Shown: positions 49,813-58,819 of the stretch, in pieces | How the letters are laid out: every line of letters begins with the position of its first letter | How positions within the stretch are numbered: the stretch's first letter is position 1 | The notes under the pieces: model-generated | Databases searched by the model: none | Told to the model about the DNA's origin: nothing | The model's input: the letters and a program-made list of their open reading frames with translations, nothing else | Position numbers and translations under genes: made by a program | NCBI GenBank assembly: GCA_030681895.1 | Contig: JAUXRI010000331.1 | Span: 21,184 to 85,183 of the forward strand | Origin: Myxococcales bacterium | GTDB taxonomy: Bacteria > Myxococcota > Myxococcia > Myxococcales > Myxococcaceae | Direction: 5' to 3' | DNA: 64,000 bases

Positions 49813-52800
49813 GGCGTCATCCCCACGCGGCCGAAGAAGTCCTGCAGGTACTCGGGCGGCACCTCGTTCGAGTCGCCGGACAACCCGAGCAGCACGGGCT
49901 TCACGGCGATCGGGCTCGCTCCGGGTCGATTGGGGTTGCGGACCGTCAACAGGAAGCGGCCCTTGTCGAGGTTGAGGTACTGGTGACAGCCCTCGCCGAC
50001 GGCCTGGTAGCCGTCGTTGTAGACGGAGCACTCGAGGTCTTCGCGGTTGGCCTGCATGCCGAAGCCGACGCGGCCTTTCCCCTTCGTGTCGAACGTGAAG
50101 AGCCGCACCTCACCCGGCGCCAACCAGGTCTCTGCGCCGACGCCTTCGGTCAGCGCCGTCACCGGCTCAGCGAGCCAGCGCAAGCTCCCACCGGCCAACG
50201 CGCGGTTCGCGAACGGCCTGACGAGCAAGCGGTACGTGCCCGGGTTCAGCACACGCACCAGCTCGCAGCCGGTGTCGTTGCCGTCGACCGAGAGCAGATC
50301 GTTTCCACGGAAGAGGCCGCAGACGCCCGTCTCCGAGGCGACGCGCACCACGCTGCTCTGCGCGACGACGATGGTGCGATCGACGCGGCCCTGCTGCAGC
50401 GGAATCGCGACCGCGGGCTGCAGCGCCGGCCCGGCCACGACCGGGAGCTCGATGCCCAGGCGCGCCCACTTCTCACGGCCCTGCGTGTGCACCATGGCCC
50501 GGAGCGCCGTGAGGTCGTGCTCGATGATCAGCTCGGCGCCAGACTTCGCGGGCAGCTTCGTGCGGCAATTCGTGAAGCGCTCTCCCGAGGCGAGCACCAG
50601 CGTGCAGCGCAGCGCGCCTTCGACGAGGACGGTGCGGTCGGCATCGGCAGCGGGCACCGTGAGGCGAACCGTGCCCGGAGCGCGCGGCGCATCTTCGTAG
50701 AGCCCGGTGAAGGCGACCGACATCGGCGCGGCTTCGAGGAGCACCGTCGTGAGATCGGCCTGCCCGTCGCTCGCGCCGACCAGCACCAGCGTGCCGCCCT
50801 GGCCGGACACCACACACCGGCGAAGCTCGTTCGTGGGCGCGCAGAGCTCGAGCGCGTTGCCCGACGCATCCACCAGGACGCCCCACGTGTCGCGAGGCAG
50901 GGTGGCTTCGACGCGCGCCCGGCTCGAGGCGGGAAGCGTGAACGCTCCGACGTTCGAGAAGCTGACGCGGCGTCGGCCTGGCGTGAGCGCCTCGGCCTTC
51001 GCCGGAATCGCGACGTCGCGACGAACGATCGAGGCACGCACGGTGGCGTCGGTTGGAGCCCACACCCGCCCGAGCGCCTCGGTGCCCACACGGCTGACGG
51101 CGAAGCACGCTGCGTCTCGGCGTTCGCGCAACGCGCCGGCTCCGTCGAACGCGCACACTGGCGGCGCCGCCTCGGCCCAGCCCGACAGCGCAGAGAGCAG
51201 GAACAACGATGGCTGCGAGGCAGTCACGGTCTGAACGTGCACCGTGCGGCTCAAGTCAAACGTCGCTCCGGTGTTCGATGCCGCGAACCGCACCTCGTCG
51301 AGGGGCACCGGAATCGACTTCGCGCCGAAGCCCGCGAACACCACCGGACCTGCCTCGAGTGAGACCTCCGGGCCGCACGACTCGAAGACGCCGGTCGATT
51401 TTCCGCGCAGACAGAAGGCCTGTGGCGACGTCTTGTAGCGGCCGGGCTTCGCCACGCTCGTCGACAGCGCCTGCGCCGCCGCCACCTCTGCGCCCGACGT
51501 GGTGAACGTGCGCGTCTTGAACGTCGTCGCGACCGGCGAGGAGCCATCGGTCGTCCACAGCCGCAACGTCCACGGCTCCTGCTTCGCGATCACCAGCATC
51601 GAGCAGTTGGTGACGCGCGAGCGCCTCGCCGCGACACCATCAGGCCCGACGACTGCACACGAGAACGGAGTCCTACCGGCCGCGGTGACGCTCAGCTCCT
51701 GCACGGCGTCTCCGGCCGGCACCGCGTACTGAACGACCGAGGTGCCCAGCGTCAGCTTCTGTCCATCAGGGAACACGCCCTTGTCCTCGACGGGCGGCAG
51801 GCTGACGGTGAGCTTCGTCTCGCCCGCGAGCTGCGTCTCACTCTCGAGGACCAGCGTGTAGCGGCCCTTGCTGATGGGCTCGGCGAGCGCGCAGTTCCAG
51901 TCGGAGCCGTTCTCGCTGCCTTCCAGCACCAGCTTGCGCTTCTCGTCGAAGAGCCGGCACCGCACGTCGGCTTCTCCCTCGGTGCGCAGCCGCAGCGTGC
52001 CGTCGCCTGGCACCGTCAGGGGAAGGGTGGTGGGCACCGGGAGCGTGCGCGTCATGCCCGGCAACAACACCGCGCTCCCGAAGTGCAACTTGTAGGTGAT
52101 GCCGACGTCGCCCTTGCTGTGCTCGGTGACGATTTTGTAGCTGCCTGCGGGCAGGGTGATCTTTCCTCCACTGGGCGGCGGTGGGGCGGCGCGCATCGCA
52201 GGACCCGTCGGCCCCGCTGCGACGACTGGAGCGCTGCTGCCGTCCGATTCGCCGTCGCCTTCTGATTCGCCATCACGGCTGTACTCGCCGTCACCCTCGC
52301 CGCTGTACTCCTGTTCGCCCTGGCCCTCGGACTCTTCATGCCCTGACGAATCGTACGCAGACACTTGCGGCGCGATCACCTCGACCGCTTTGGGCGCCTG
52401 GTTCTTCTCGAGGAGGAACACCCGGCCCTGCATGCCCTGCGTCAGCACCACGTCGAGCGTCGACTCGCCTTCGAGTGTGAAGGTGAACTCGTCTTTCCCG
52501 TCGCTGCCGAGCTCGGCGTCGTACCAGGTGAAGGCCTGCACCGCGTGTGGCCTGTTGCCCCTGAGGACGATGGGCTCACGAACGCGCTCGAGCTTCGTGC
52601 GGCGCATCGACTCCACGGTGAGGGGCATCTGGGTCCATTGATACGTGCCCGCCCCGAGCGCGCGCGTGCCGACGCACGGCGACGGCACTGCTTCGACCGG
52701 CCAGCCCTCGGGGTCGTCGATGCGGCACATCAGGCTCGCGCCCTGAGCCGTCGTGCCCAGTTGGTAGTCGCCGGCCTTCGTGACGACGAGCTTCTGCTGG

Positions 52801-55082
52801 ACGAGATCGTTCGCCTCGACGCGGAAGAACGACTCGCCTTCGCCCGACACACCCGCGAAGACCTTCGCCGGCTTTCGCAGCAGGAACAGCGCGCCACGGC
52901 CCGTGCTCTGGCCTCGCGTCGTCGCGCTCAACAGATAGCGACCCTTCTGCAGGTAGGTCTGGATGAGGCAGTTGCGCCCGCGGCCCCCGCCTTCGTTCTG
53001 CGCGACGAGATCGACGACCGGCGTTCGCAGCCGGCACGAGGTGCTCAGCAGACCCAGCGTCGTCACGTTGTAGAGGCCCGGCGTCTCGACCTCGAAGATG
53101 GCCGCGTTGGACTGATCGCGGGCGAAGTCGAACCAGGCTGGCTGTTCAGGAGCGAGCTTCGGCAACGCCTTGAGCGCCGGGCTGTACGAGGTGATGGCGC
53201 CCGCGTTCGGGGTCGGCACCGGCTTGAAGATCGTCACCTGCACCGGGAGCTCGCCGGGGTTCGAGAGCGTGAGCGTGTCGCCCGACGACGAAGCGGGAAC
53301 CGAACAATCGGAGACGGTCGAGGCCGACGGCGCTCCCGGAATCTGACAGCCGAACTTCGCGCCGCCCGACGAACGCACCACGAATGCACTACCGCGCGCG
53401 AGCGGCAACGCGAGGGTCTGCTTCGGGTCGAGGCTCACGTGGACCGGCATGCTGGTGTCGACGGGCAGCTGGGTGAGGGTGACGCCGCGGGCGGTGATGG
53501 CGCCGGTGCGCGTGAGGATCAGCCGGTAGCGGCCGGGGCTGAGCTCGGCCGGAGGCAACTGGCAGGTGCTCCTCGTGGCGGCCTTCTTCAGCTCTCGCTT
53601 CGAGTCTTCGCGGACGATCAGCTTCTCGATGCCAGAGACGCCGCCGAACAGCTGCACCTGGTACTGGCCCTGTCCCAACGCGAGCACCTGATCGCAGCCG
53701 GGGGTCTCTGTCGCTTTCGTCTGCGTGAGGCGCTCCAGGGTGCCGTCAGGCTTGAAGCGGTAGACCTCGCAGCGGTTCTTCCTGCCGCCATCGGTCCGCA
53801 CCCGGTACTTGTTCGCCGACGTCAGCTCGAACCAGATCAGCGCGCCGCCTTCGTCGTAGTTGAACTCCTTCTCGAGGGCTTCGCCGTCACCGAGCTTCGT
53901 CATCGAGCGCGCGATGATGCGTGCGGGCGAGTTCGTCTCGATCGTCTCGAGCTGGCAGCCGAGCGGCGCGGCGTCGCCATCGACGGGCAGATCGTGCGTC
54001 GCCACCATCACGCGGCCCGACATGCGGGTCGAGAAGCTGAAGTTGGTGCTCGGCGCGCCGTAGTAGCCGCCGTTCCACGAGGTCAGCCAGCCGAGATCAT
54101 TGCTGACCGCGGTCGCCCACTCGATGGTTCCCTTCGTGCCCCGTGGCCCGCGGAGCATCACCACCCGGCGCTCCGGCGTTCCGTAGCTGCGAGTCGCGCA
54201 CTCGGGGACGATGGCGCCTTTCGGGATGGTGCAGCTCGTCCCGAACGAGAGCGGAGCACCCGAGCCGAGCTCGGCGGCCTGCAACTGCACCTGCGCTTCC
54301 GGCGCTGCATCGAGAGAGACGTACGCGGCCGTCGGCGTGCGCGGCAGCTCGAGCGTCAACACACCCGAGACGGGCAGGGTGAACGAGGCCGACCGCTCCG
54401 CCGGGCCGGGACGAAAGCCACGCTCGAGCGTGAGTGAGTCGTCTTGCGTCGAGCCCGTGACGGTGACGGCATCGCGGCCGTACACCACGAGCTGGTAGTC
54501 GCCGGCTTCGAGCGCCTGGTCGAGCCACCACTCGTGCATCGGGTAGCCGGGCGTGTTGGTGACGGTCGCGCGACGCAGCGTGATGGGCTCGAGCCACTCA
54601 CCGTTTCGCCACAACCGAACGTCACCTGCGTTTCGTCCTGAGATGCGCACGTACGGCACTCCGCGCGTCGGCATCGGCAGCCAGAACGAGGCCTGCTGCA
54701 TCGGCTTGAGCGTGAGCTCGACCGCGGCGCCGTTGGCGAGCTGCACCGGAGCCGGGTTGCGCTCGGCGAACGGCGTCACCGCGATGCTGACGGCGCCTTT
54801 GCCCTTCAGCGGTGACTCGAGCCGAACTTTGTACTGGCCGGCGTCGAGGAGCAGATCGAGCTCGCAGTTGGTGCGACCGACGCTACCTGCTCGCGCGAAC
54901 GGCCCGCGGACGCGATCGATGACCTCGCAGGCGGTGCCGCTCCCGCTGCGTGCTGACAGATGCACAGCCGCCGGGGTGTCGAGGGTGAGAATCGTCTCGT
55001 GTCGACCCGTCGCTGGAACCGAACTCTGGCTCAGCGACGCGGCCTGCACGACCAACCACGGAAGAAGGAGTGTCGGGCTCAT
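49809..55082 (-). CDS. Giant secreted beta-repeat protein, first gene of the A2M-PBP1C operon
   Basis: The 1757-residue protein starts with a signal peptide (MSPTLLLPWLVVQAASLS). The rest is a long chain of beta-sandwich units of about 100-120 residues. Each ends in an edge-strand motif such as DAGQYKVRLES, EAGDYQLVVYG, SPGRYRLILTR, QKGRYLLSATT, PAGSYKIVTEH, SKGRYTLVLES or NPGTYRLLVRP. This G-x-Y-x-L pattern is that of pre-peptidase C-terminal (PPC)-like modules. Each unit has paired Cys (for example CRIDDPEGW). A Glu/Ser/Gly-rich acidic stretch (about residues 900-945) splits the array. No catalytic motif is visible. It overlaps the A2M start by four bases, so it is expressed in strict order with the protease trap and PBP1C. 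No known homologue came to mind; it could bind envelope, polysaccharide or proteases. The start lacks a strong ribosome site. Confidence 0.85.
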   Translation of the reverse strand: MSPTLLLPWLVVQAASLSQSSVPATGRHETILTLDTPAAVHLSARSGSGTACEVIDRVRGPFARAGSVGRTNCELDLLLDAGQYKVRLESPLKGKGAVSIAVTPFAERNPAPVQLANGAAVELTLKPMQQASFWLPMPTRGVPYVRISGRNAGDVRLWRNGEWLEPITLRRATVTNTPGYPMHEWWLDQALEAGDYQLVVYGRDAVTVTGSTQDDSLTLERGFRPGPAERSASFTLPVSGVLTLELPRTPTAAYVSLDAAPEAQVQLQAAELGSGAPLSFGTSCTIPKGAIVPECATRSYGTPERRVVMLRGPRGTKGTIEWATAVSNDLGWLTSWNGGYYGAPSTNFSFSTRMSGRVMVATHDLPVDGDAAPLGCQLETIETNSPARIIARSMTKLGDGEALEKEFNYDEGGALIWFELTSANKYRVRTDGGRKNRCEVYRFKPDGTLERLTQTKATETPGCDQVLALGQGQYQVQLFGGVSGIEKLIVREDSKRELKKAATRSTCQLPPAELSPGRYRLILTRTGAITARGVTLTQLPVDTSMPVHVSLDPKQTLALPLARGSAFVVRSSGGAKFGCQIPGAPSASTVSDCSVPASSSGDTLTLSNPGELPVQVTIFKPVPTPNAGAITSYSPALKALPKLAPEQPAWFDFARDQSNAAIFEVETPGLYNVTTLGLLSTSCRLRTPVVDLVAQNEGGGRGRNCLIQTYLQKGRYLLSATTRGQSTGRGALFLLRKPAKVFAGVSGEGESFFRVEANDLVQQKLVVTKAGDYQLGTTAQGASLMCRIDDPEGWPVEAVPSPCVGTRALGAGTYQWTQMPLTVESMRRTKLERVREPIVLRGNRPHAVQAFTWYDAELGSDGKDEFTFTLEGESTLDVVLTQGMQGRVFLLEKNQAPKAVEVIAPQVSAYDSSGHEESEGQGEQEYSGEGDGEYSRDGESEGDGESDGSSAPVVAAGPTGPAMRAAPPPPSGGKITLPAGSYKIVTEHSKGDVGITYKLHFGSAVLLPGMTRTLPVPTTLPLTVPGDGTLRLRTEGEADVRCRLFDEKRKLVLEGSENGSDWNCALAEPISKGRYTLVLESETQLAGETKLTVSLPPVEDKGVFPDGQKLTLGTSVVQYAVPAGDAVQELSVTAAGRTPFSCAVVGPDGVAARRSRVTNCSMLVIAKQEPWTLRLWTTDGSSPVATTFKTRTFTTSGAEVAAAQALSTSVAKPGRYKTSPQAFCLRGKSTGVFESCGPEVSLEAGPVVFAGFGAKSIPVPLDEVRFAASNTGATFDLSRTVHVQTVTASQPSLFLLSALSGWAEAAPPVCAFDGAGALRERRDAACFAVSRVGTEALGRVWAPTDATVRASIVRRDVAIPAKAEALTPGRRRVSFSNVGAFTLPASSRARVEATLPRDTWGVLVDASGNALELCAPTNELRRCVVSGQGGTLVLVGASDGQADLTTVLLEAAPMSVAFTGLYEDAPRAPGTVRLTVPAADADRTVLVEGALRCTLVLASGERFTNCRTKLPAKSGAELIIEHDLTALRAMVHTQGREKWARLGIELPVVAGPALQPAVAIPLQQGRVDRTIVVAQSSVVRVASETGVCGLFRGNDLLSVDGNDTGCELVRVLNPGTYRLLVRPFANRALAGGSLRWLAEPVTALTEGVGAETWLAPGEVRLFTFDTKGKGRVGFGMQANREDLECSVYNDGYQAVGEGCHQYLNLDKGRFLLTVRNPNRPGASPIAVKPVLLGLSGDSNEVPPEYLQDFFGRVGMTP

Positions 55083-55207
55083 GCGCGCCCGGCACGCTAC
55101 AGCAAGGCTCACGCCAGCCCAGTCATTCCGGAAAGGGCGTCCGTGCGACCGCAAAGCAGCGCGCGACTGTGTGGTGGGAGACGCGCTCGCGTGGTGCAGG
55201 AGACGCG

Positions 55208-55453
55208 TCAGCGCCGCTGGAACTCGTCGTTCCGTTTCCAGGTGATGAGCTTGGTCGCGCCGAAGGCGACGGCGACGGTGCCGGCCACGCCGGGCATGAA
55301 CCAGATGAACAGCTGGCTCCGCAGCATCACGGCGGCCGCGATCCCCACGATGCCGGCGCCGAGCCCGAAGACGCCGAAGTGAAAGTCCGTCGGCGGGCCG
55401 CGGCGTGCGCTGATGACCCAGATCTGTGCGCCCGGCCAACGGCTCGGAATACC
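55208..55453 (-). CDS. Small membrane-protein frame directly after a stop codon
   Basis: The frame has 81 codons with two hydrophobic helices (VFGLGAGIVGIAAAVML and FIWFMPGVAGTVAVAFGATKL) and a basic end (WKRNDEFQRR). It begins immediately after the TGA of the 131-residue gene, in the same frame, and its first plausible start is a GTG at 55348 (46 residues). Either it is a separate small protein with an uncommon start, or a once longer gene cut by a stop. Coordinates show the whole open frame. Confidence 0.4.
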   Translation of the reverse strand, partial: GIPSRWPGAQIWVISARRGPPTDFHFGVFGLGAGIVGIAAAVMLRSQLFIWFMPGVAGTVAVAFGATKLITWKRNDEFQRR

Positions 55454-55849
55454 TCAGGGCGTCGTCTTCAGCTCATCTCTGACGCGAGCCACCTCGTCGC
55501 CCGGATCCGACGAGAAGCCGATGCCGAAGAGAATCGCCGTCATCCCGGCCAGCGCGCCCGTGACGATCCACGAGATGATGAGCGCGCCCTCCATCTCTCT
55601 GAAGCCGCGTTCGCCCGAAGGCTCGTATCTGAGCGCTTGATACTCGTGCCATCGCTGCACGGCGGCGAACACGCCCTTGAGTTCTCGCGCGACACCAGTG
55701 CCCACGAGCGTGACGATGCCCAGCGTGCGAAAGGTGCGCGACGTTCGCGATTGGGTCTCGAGCTGAACGAGGCGTTGCTCGAGCTCGAGTCGTCGCCCAG
55801 CACTCGCGTCCTGCGACAGCACCAGCGCGGCGAGCACGTGCGCGATCAT
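55454..55849 (-). CDS. Small exported/membrane protein
   Basis: The 131-residue protein starts MIAHVLAALVLSQDASAG (signal-like), has a charged coiled segment (RRLELEQRLVQLETQSRTSR) and one or two later hydrophobic helices (LGIVTLVGTGVAREL, IISWIVTGALAGMTAILFGIGF). No family recognised. It is on the same strand and next to the two-helix frame, and divergent from the FIST gene. Confidence 0.6.
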   Translation of the reverse strand: MIAHVLAALVLSQDASAGRRLELEQRLVQLETQSRTSRTFRTLGIVTLVGTGVARELKGVFAAVQRWHEYQALRYEPSGERGFREMEGALIISWIVTGALAGMTAILFGIGFSSDPGDEVARVRDELKTTP

Positions 55850-55944
55850 TGACCTGAAGGGACCTCAACGCGCTTCGAGGGTCAAGAAGACGAAGCGCGC
55901 GCAGCGTGAGACGCTTCGTGGAGGGAACGCATGAGGAGTGATCG

Positions 55945-57072
55945 ATGAAGTGGGCGTCGGCGCTGGCCAGGGACCCGAGTGGCGAAGACGCGGTGACTCG
56001 CGCACTCGAGGTCATCGATCGTGAGCTCGACGCCACGCCCGACCTGTTGCTCGTCTTCATCTCGACCGGGCTGCTCAAAGAGGCGCCGATCGTCCTCGCG
56101 CGGCTGCGTGAACGATTCCCGGCCGCCACGCTCATCGGCAGCTCGGGGAGCGGCGTCATTGGCGCAGGGCGAGAGGCCGAAGACGTGCCGGCGCTGTCGT
56201 TGATGGCAGCGTCGCTCCCGGGCGTGCGGCTCGAGGCGCAGTCACTTCGGATGGGCGAGCGCCCCACGTTCGCGACGCGGCCGAAAGCCGTGCTGCTCTT
56301 CGGCGATCCCTTCACCTTCAAGCCTGAGCCGCTCCTCGCGTGGCTCGACGAGTCGGCGCCCGGCGTGGTGACGACCGGGGCGCTCGCCAGTGGCGGTAGC
56401 TCGCCCGGCGGCCATCGGCTCTTCCTCGACGAACGGGTCCACACCTCTGGCGCCGTCTGTGTCGCGCTGTCGGGCAACCTCGAGGTCGAAGCCGTCGTCG
56501 CGCAGGGCTGTCGTCCGGTCGGGCCTCCCATGTTCGCGACCGCCGTCGACGGGCACCTCGTGCTCGAGCTCGACGGGAAGTCGCCCATCGACGCGCTTCA
56601 GAAGCTCCACGCTGCGTCCACCCCGGGCGTGCAGGAGCGCCTTCGCCACGGCCTCCTCGTCGGCGTCGGCCTCGAGACCGGGCGCGTCGAGCAGGACGCG
56701 TCGGCAGTGGTGGTGCGGAAGCTCGTCGGGCTCGAAGCCAACCGGAAGGCCATCGCGATCGGCGCGGTGCTGGAGCCCTTGCAGCTCATCCAGTTCATGC
56801 TCCGTGACGCCGAGGCCGCCGAGTCGTCGCTCACGTCGAGCCTCGCCGCGCTGAAGTTGACGCCCGCCGCGGTGCTTTTGTTCTCGTGCTCGAGCCGCGG
56901 TCGCGCCTTGTTTGGCGTCGACGATCACGACGCTGGCCTCGTCGCGGCGCGCTTCCCGGGCACGCCCATGGCTGGCCTGTTCTCCAACGGCGAGCTCGCG
57001 CCGCTGCTGGGTCGCTCCCGTTTGCACGGCGCCTCGAGCGTGCTGGTGCTGGTGCGCCCGTCCGCTCACTGA
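55945..57072 (+). CDS. FIST N/C domain sensor protein
   Basis: The 375-residue protein has the FIST_N region (MKWASALARDPSGEDAVTRAL, DLLLVFISTGLLKEAPIVLARL, ATLIGSSGSGVIG) and the FIST_C region (HGLLVGVGLE, VLLFSCSSRGRALFG, PMAGLFSNGELAPLLG). FIST proteins bind small ligands, probably amino acids, and feed signalling. No kinase is fused. It is divergent from the small membrane protein; 95 bases separate the starts. GAGG sits about 12 bases before the ATG. Confidence 0.88.
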   Translation: MKWASALARDPSGEDAVTRALEVIDRELDATPDLLLVFISTGLLKEAPIVLARLRERFPAATLIGSSGSGVIGAGREAEDVPALSLMAASLPGVRLEAQSLRMGERPTFATRPKAVLLFGDPFTFKPEPLLAWLDESAPGVVTTGALASGGSSPGGHRLFLDERVHTSGAVCVALSGNLEVEAVVAQGCRPVGPPMFATAVDGHLVLELDGKSPIDALQKLHAASTPGVQERLRHGLLVGVGLETGRVEQDASAVVVRKLVGLEANRKAIAIGAVLEPLQLIQFMLRDAEAAESSLTSSLAALKLTPAAVLLFSCSSRGRALFGVDDHDAGLVAARFPGTPMAGLFSNGELAPLLGRSRLHGASSVLVLVRPSAH

Positions 57073-57103
57073 AGTCTTCAGTTCTGCGCGCGCGACGGCC
57101 ATA

Positions 57104-57730
57104 GTGACGCACGTGCATCAGTGCTCTCTGGTCGTCGTGCTCGTCGTGGTCTCGTCTGCCGCCGTCGCGACGGAGCCGCCCACCGCGCGCCAGCCAGCGA
57201 CCGCCACCACGGAAGCGACCCGCCTCGGGGCCGAGTACTTCATTCAGAAGGCCGGCGCCGCGTGGACCTACCAGCTCCAGTCGGGTGGCAAGGGCAAGGT
57301 CTCGATCAACTCGTTCGTCGAGTGGAAGGCCTCGTTCTCGTTCTCGCTCGGGAAGAAGTCAGGCAGCGGCACGTGGCGAGTGAAGGAAGGCCAGTGGCTG
57401 GAGCGCTCGAGCAGCCGCGCCGACGGTGAAGTCGTCGTGCTCCCAGCCGTGATGACACGAGGCTCGAGGTGGCAGGCGCCGGCGTCGATCGAGAAAGGCA
57501 CCCGCGACGTCTCTCAGTACGAGGTGCTCGCGCTCGATGCGCAGGTCGATCTCCCCAACGGCATCAACGTCGAGCACTGCCTTGCCGTGCTCGAGACCGG
57601 CCTCGACGGCAGCGCCCCACACACGCACTACTACGCGGCCAACATCGGCAAGGTCGGCGTCCGCGGGCCGGAAGACTGGTTGTTCCGGTTGATCGAGTTC
57701 CGCTCCGGGAGCCGCGGCCACCAGGAGTGA
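57104..57730 (+). CDS. Exported protein of unknown function
   Basis: A GTG at 57104 gives 208 residues with a signal peptide (QCSLVVVLVVVSSAAVA). The mature part is mostly beta (AWTYQLQSGGKGKVSINSFVEWKASFSFS, WLERSSSRADGEVVVLPAVMTRGSRWQ, THYYAANIGKVGVRG), similar in type to small periplasmic DUF3108-like or LolA-like beta sheets, without a firm match. A GTG at 57113 is also possible. Function unknown. Confidence 0.65.
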   Translation: MTHVHQCSLVVVLVVVSSAAVATEPPTARQPATATTEATRLGAEYFIQKAGAAWTYQLQSGGKGKVSINSFVEWKASFSFSLGKKSGSGTWRVKEGQWLERSSSRADGEVVVLPAVMTRGSRWQAPASIEKGTRDVSQYEVLALDAQVDLPNGINVEHCLAVLETGLDGSAPHTHYYAANIGKVGVRGPEDWLFRLIEFRSGSRGHQE

Positions 57731-57829
57731 CGAAACGCGTCATTCCAAAATGTCTTGAGATCCGGCGCTAGACACCCGGAAGCGACCCGCTAGGAAGGCG
57801 CGCGGGGTTCTCTCTCCAAGGAGCAAACG

Positions 57830-58705
57830 ATGAAGCAGCTTTTGACGGTGGTTGCCGTACTGGTCAGCTCTGCGCTGATGGGGTGCGCGACGCAGCACTC
57901 GGCCAAGTGGGACGAGAAGGTGACGACCGCGACGGGCACGGTCGACGCGACCGCAGCCGGCGATGCCGACGCCCTGTGGGCCGCGCGCAAGGACGCCGCC
58001 AAGCACATGGAGGCCGTCGCGAAGTGGGAAGCGCTGGCCGCCACCACCGCCGACGCCGAGCTGTTCGCCAAGCTGGCGCGCGGCTGGTACCTCGCTGGGG
58101 AGCGCTACGCCTTCGAAGAGAAGAACGACAAGCGCGATGAGGCGTACCAGAAGGGCCTCGACTGGGCGACCAAGTCACTGAAGCTCTCTGCGCCTGAGTT
58201 CGCGAAGATGATGGCCGAGGGCAAGACGCACGCCGAGTCGATCGTGAAGGCTCCGAAAGAGTCGATTCCCGCGATGTACTGGTACGCGTCGGCGCTCGGG
58301 AAGTGGGCGGCCAGCAAGGGCTTCGCGACCCGCCTTCGCTACAAGGACGACATCAAGGCCACCATCGATCACATCAAGTCCATGGACGAGATGTTCTTCT
58401 ACGCCGCGCCCTGGCGGTTCCTCGGCGGGTACGAGGCGCAGACCGCTGGCCTCGCCGGTGGCTCGCTCGACAAGAGCGAAGAGAACTTCAAGAAGGCCGT
58501 TCAGCTCGCGCCGAACTACCTCGGCACCAAGGTTCTCTGGGCCGACTACCTCTGCGTGAAGCGCCAGGACAAGGCGACCTTCGAGAAGCTCCTCAAGGAC
58601 GTGTTGGCCGCCAGCGCGACCGCCGAGCCCGACATCGAAGCCGAGAACCTGCTCGAGCAGGAGAAGGCCAAGAAGCTGCTCTCGCAGATCGACGAGAAGT
58701 TCTGA
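57830..58705 (+). CDS. TRAP transporter TatT component lipoprotein
   Basis: The 291-residue lipoprotein (signal ending LMGC, Cys19) is an all-helical TPR-like repeat protein (AKLARGWYLAGERYAFEE, YQKGLDWATKSLKL, FKKAVQLAPNYLGTKVLWADYL) matching the TatT (TRAP-associated) family found beside DctP homologues. It probably holds the binding protein or the ligand in the periplasm. AAGGAG lies 6 bases before the ATG. It leads the transporter operon, with a hairpin before the next gene. Confidence 0.88.
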   Translation: MKQLLTVVAVLVSSALMGCATQHSAKWDEKVTTATGTVDATAAGDADALWAARKDAAKHMEAVAKWEALAATTADAELFAKLARGWYLAGERYAFEEKNDKRDEAYQKGLDWATKSLKLSAPEFAKMMAEGKTHAESIVKAPKESIPAMYWYASALGKWAASKGFATRLRYKDDIKATIDHIKSMDEMFFYAAPWRFLGGYEAQTAGLAGGSLDKSEENFKKAVQLAPNYLGTKVLWADYLCVKRQDKATFEKLLKDVLAASATAEPDIEAENLLEQEKAKKLLSQIDEKF

Positions 58706-58718
58706 CCTGACCCGCTGT

Positions 58719-58748
58719 GCGCTCCGGGTTGAAGTTCGCCCGGGGCGC
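58719..58748 (+). terminator. Intra-operon hairpin between tatT and dctP
   Basis: The 10-base-pair stem GCGCTCCGGG with CCCGGGGCGC and a 10-base loop lies in the 114-base gap, followed by GGTTCTTTC. It may partly end transcripts or protect the 3' end, so the lipoprotein could be made in excess. Confidence 0.6.
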
Positions 58749-58819
58749 CGCGTCGGTTCTTTCGACTCACCCACCACCCTCGCGGGACTCGTCTGTCTCC
58801 CGCACTCTGGAGGTCTTCC

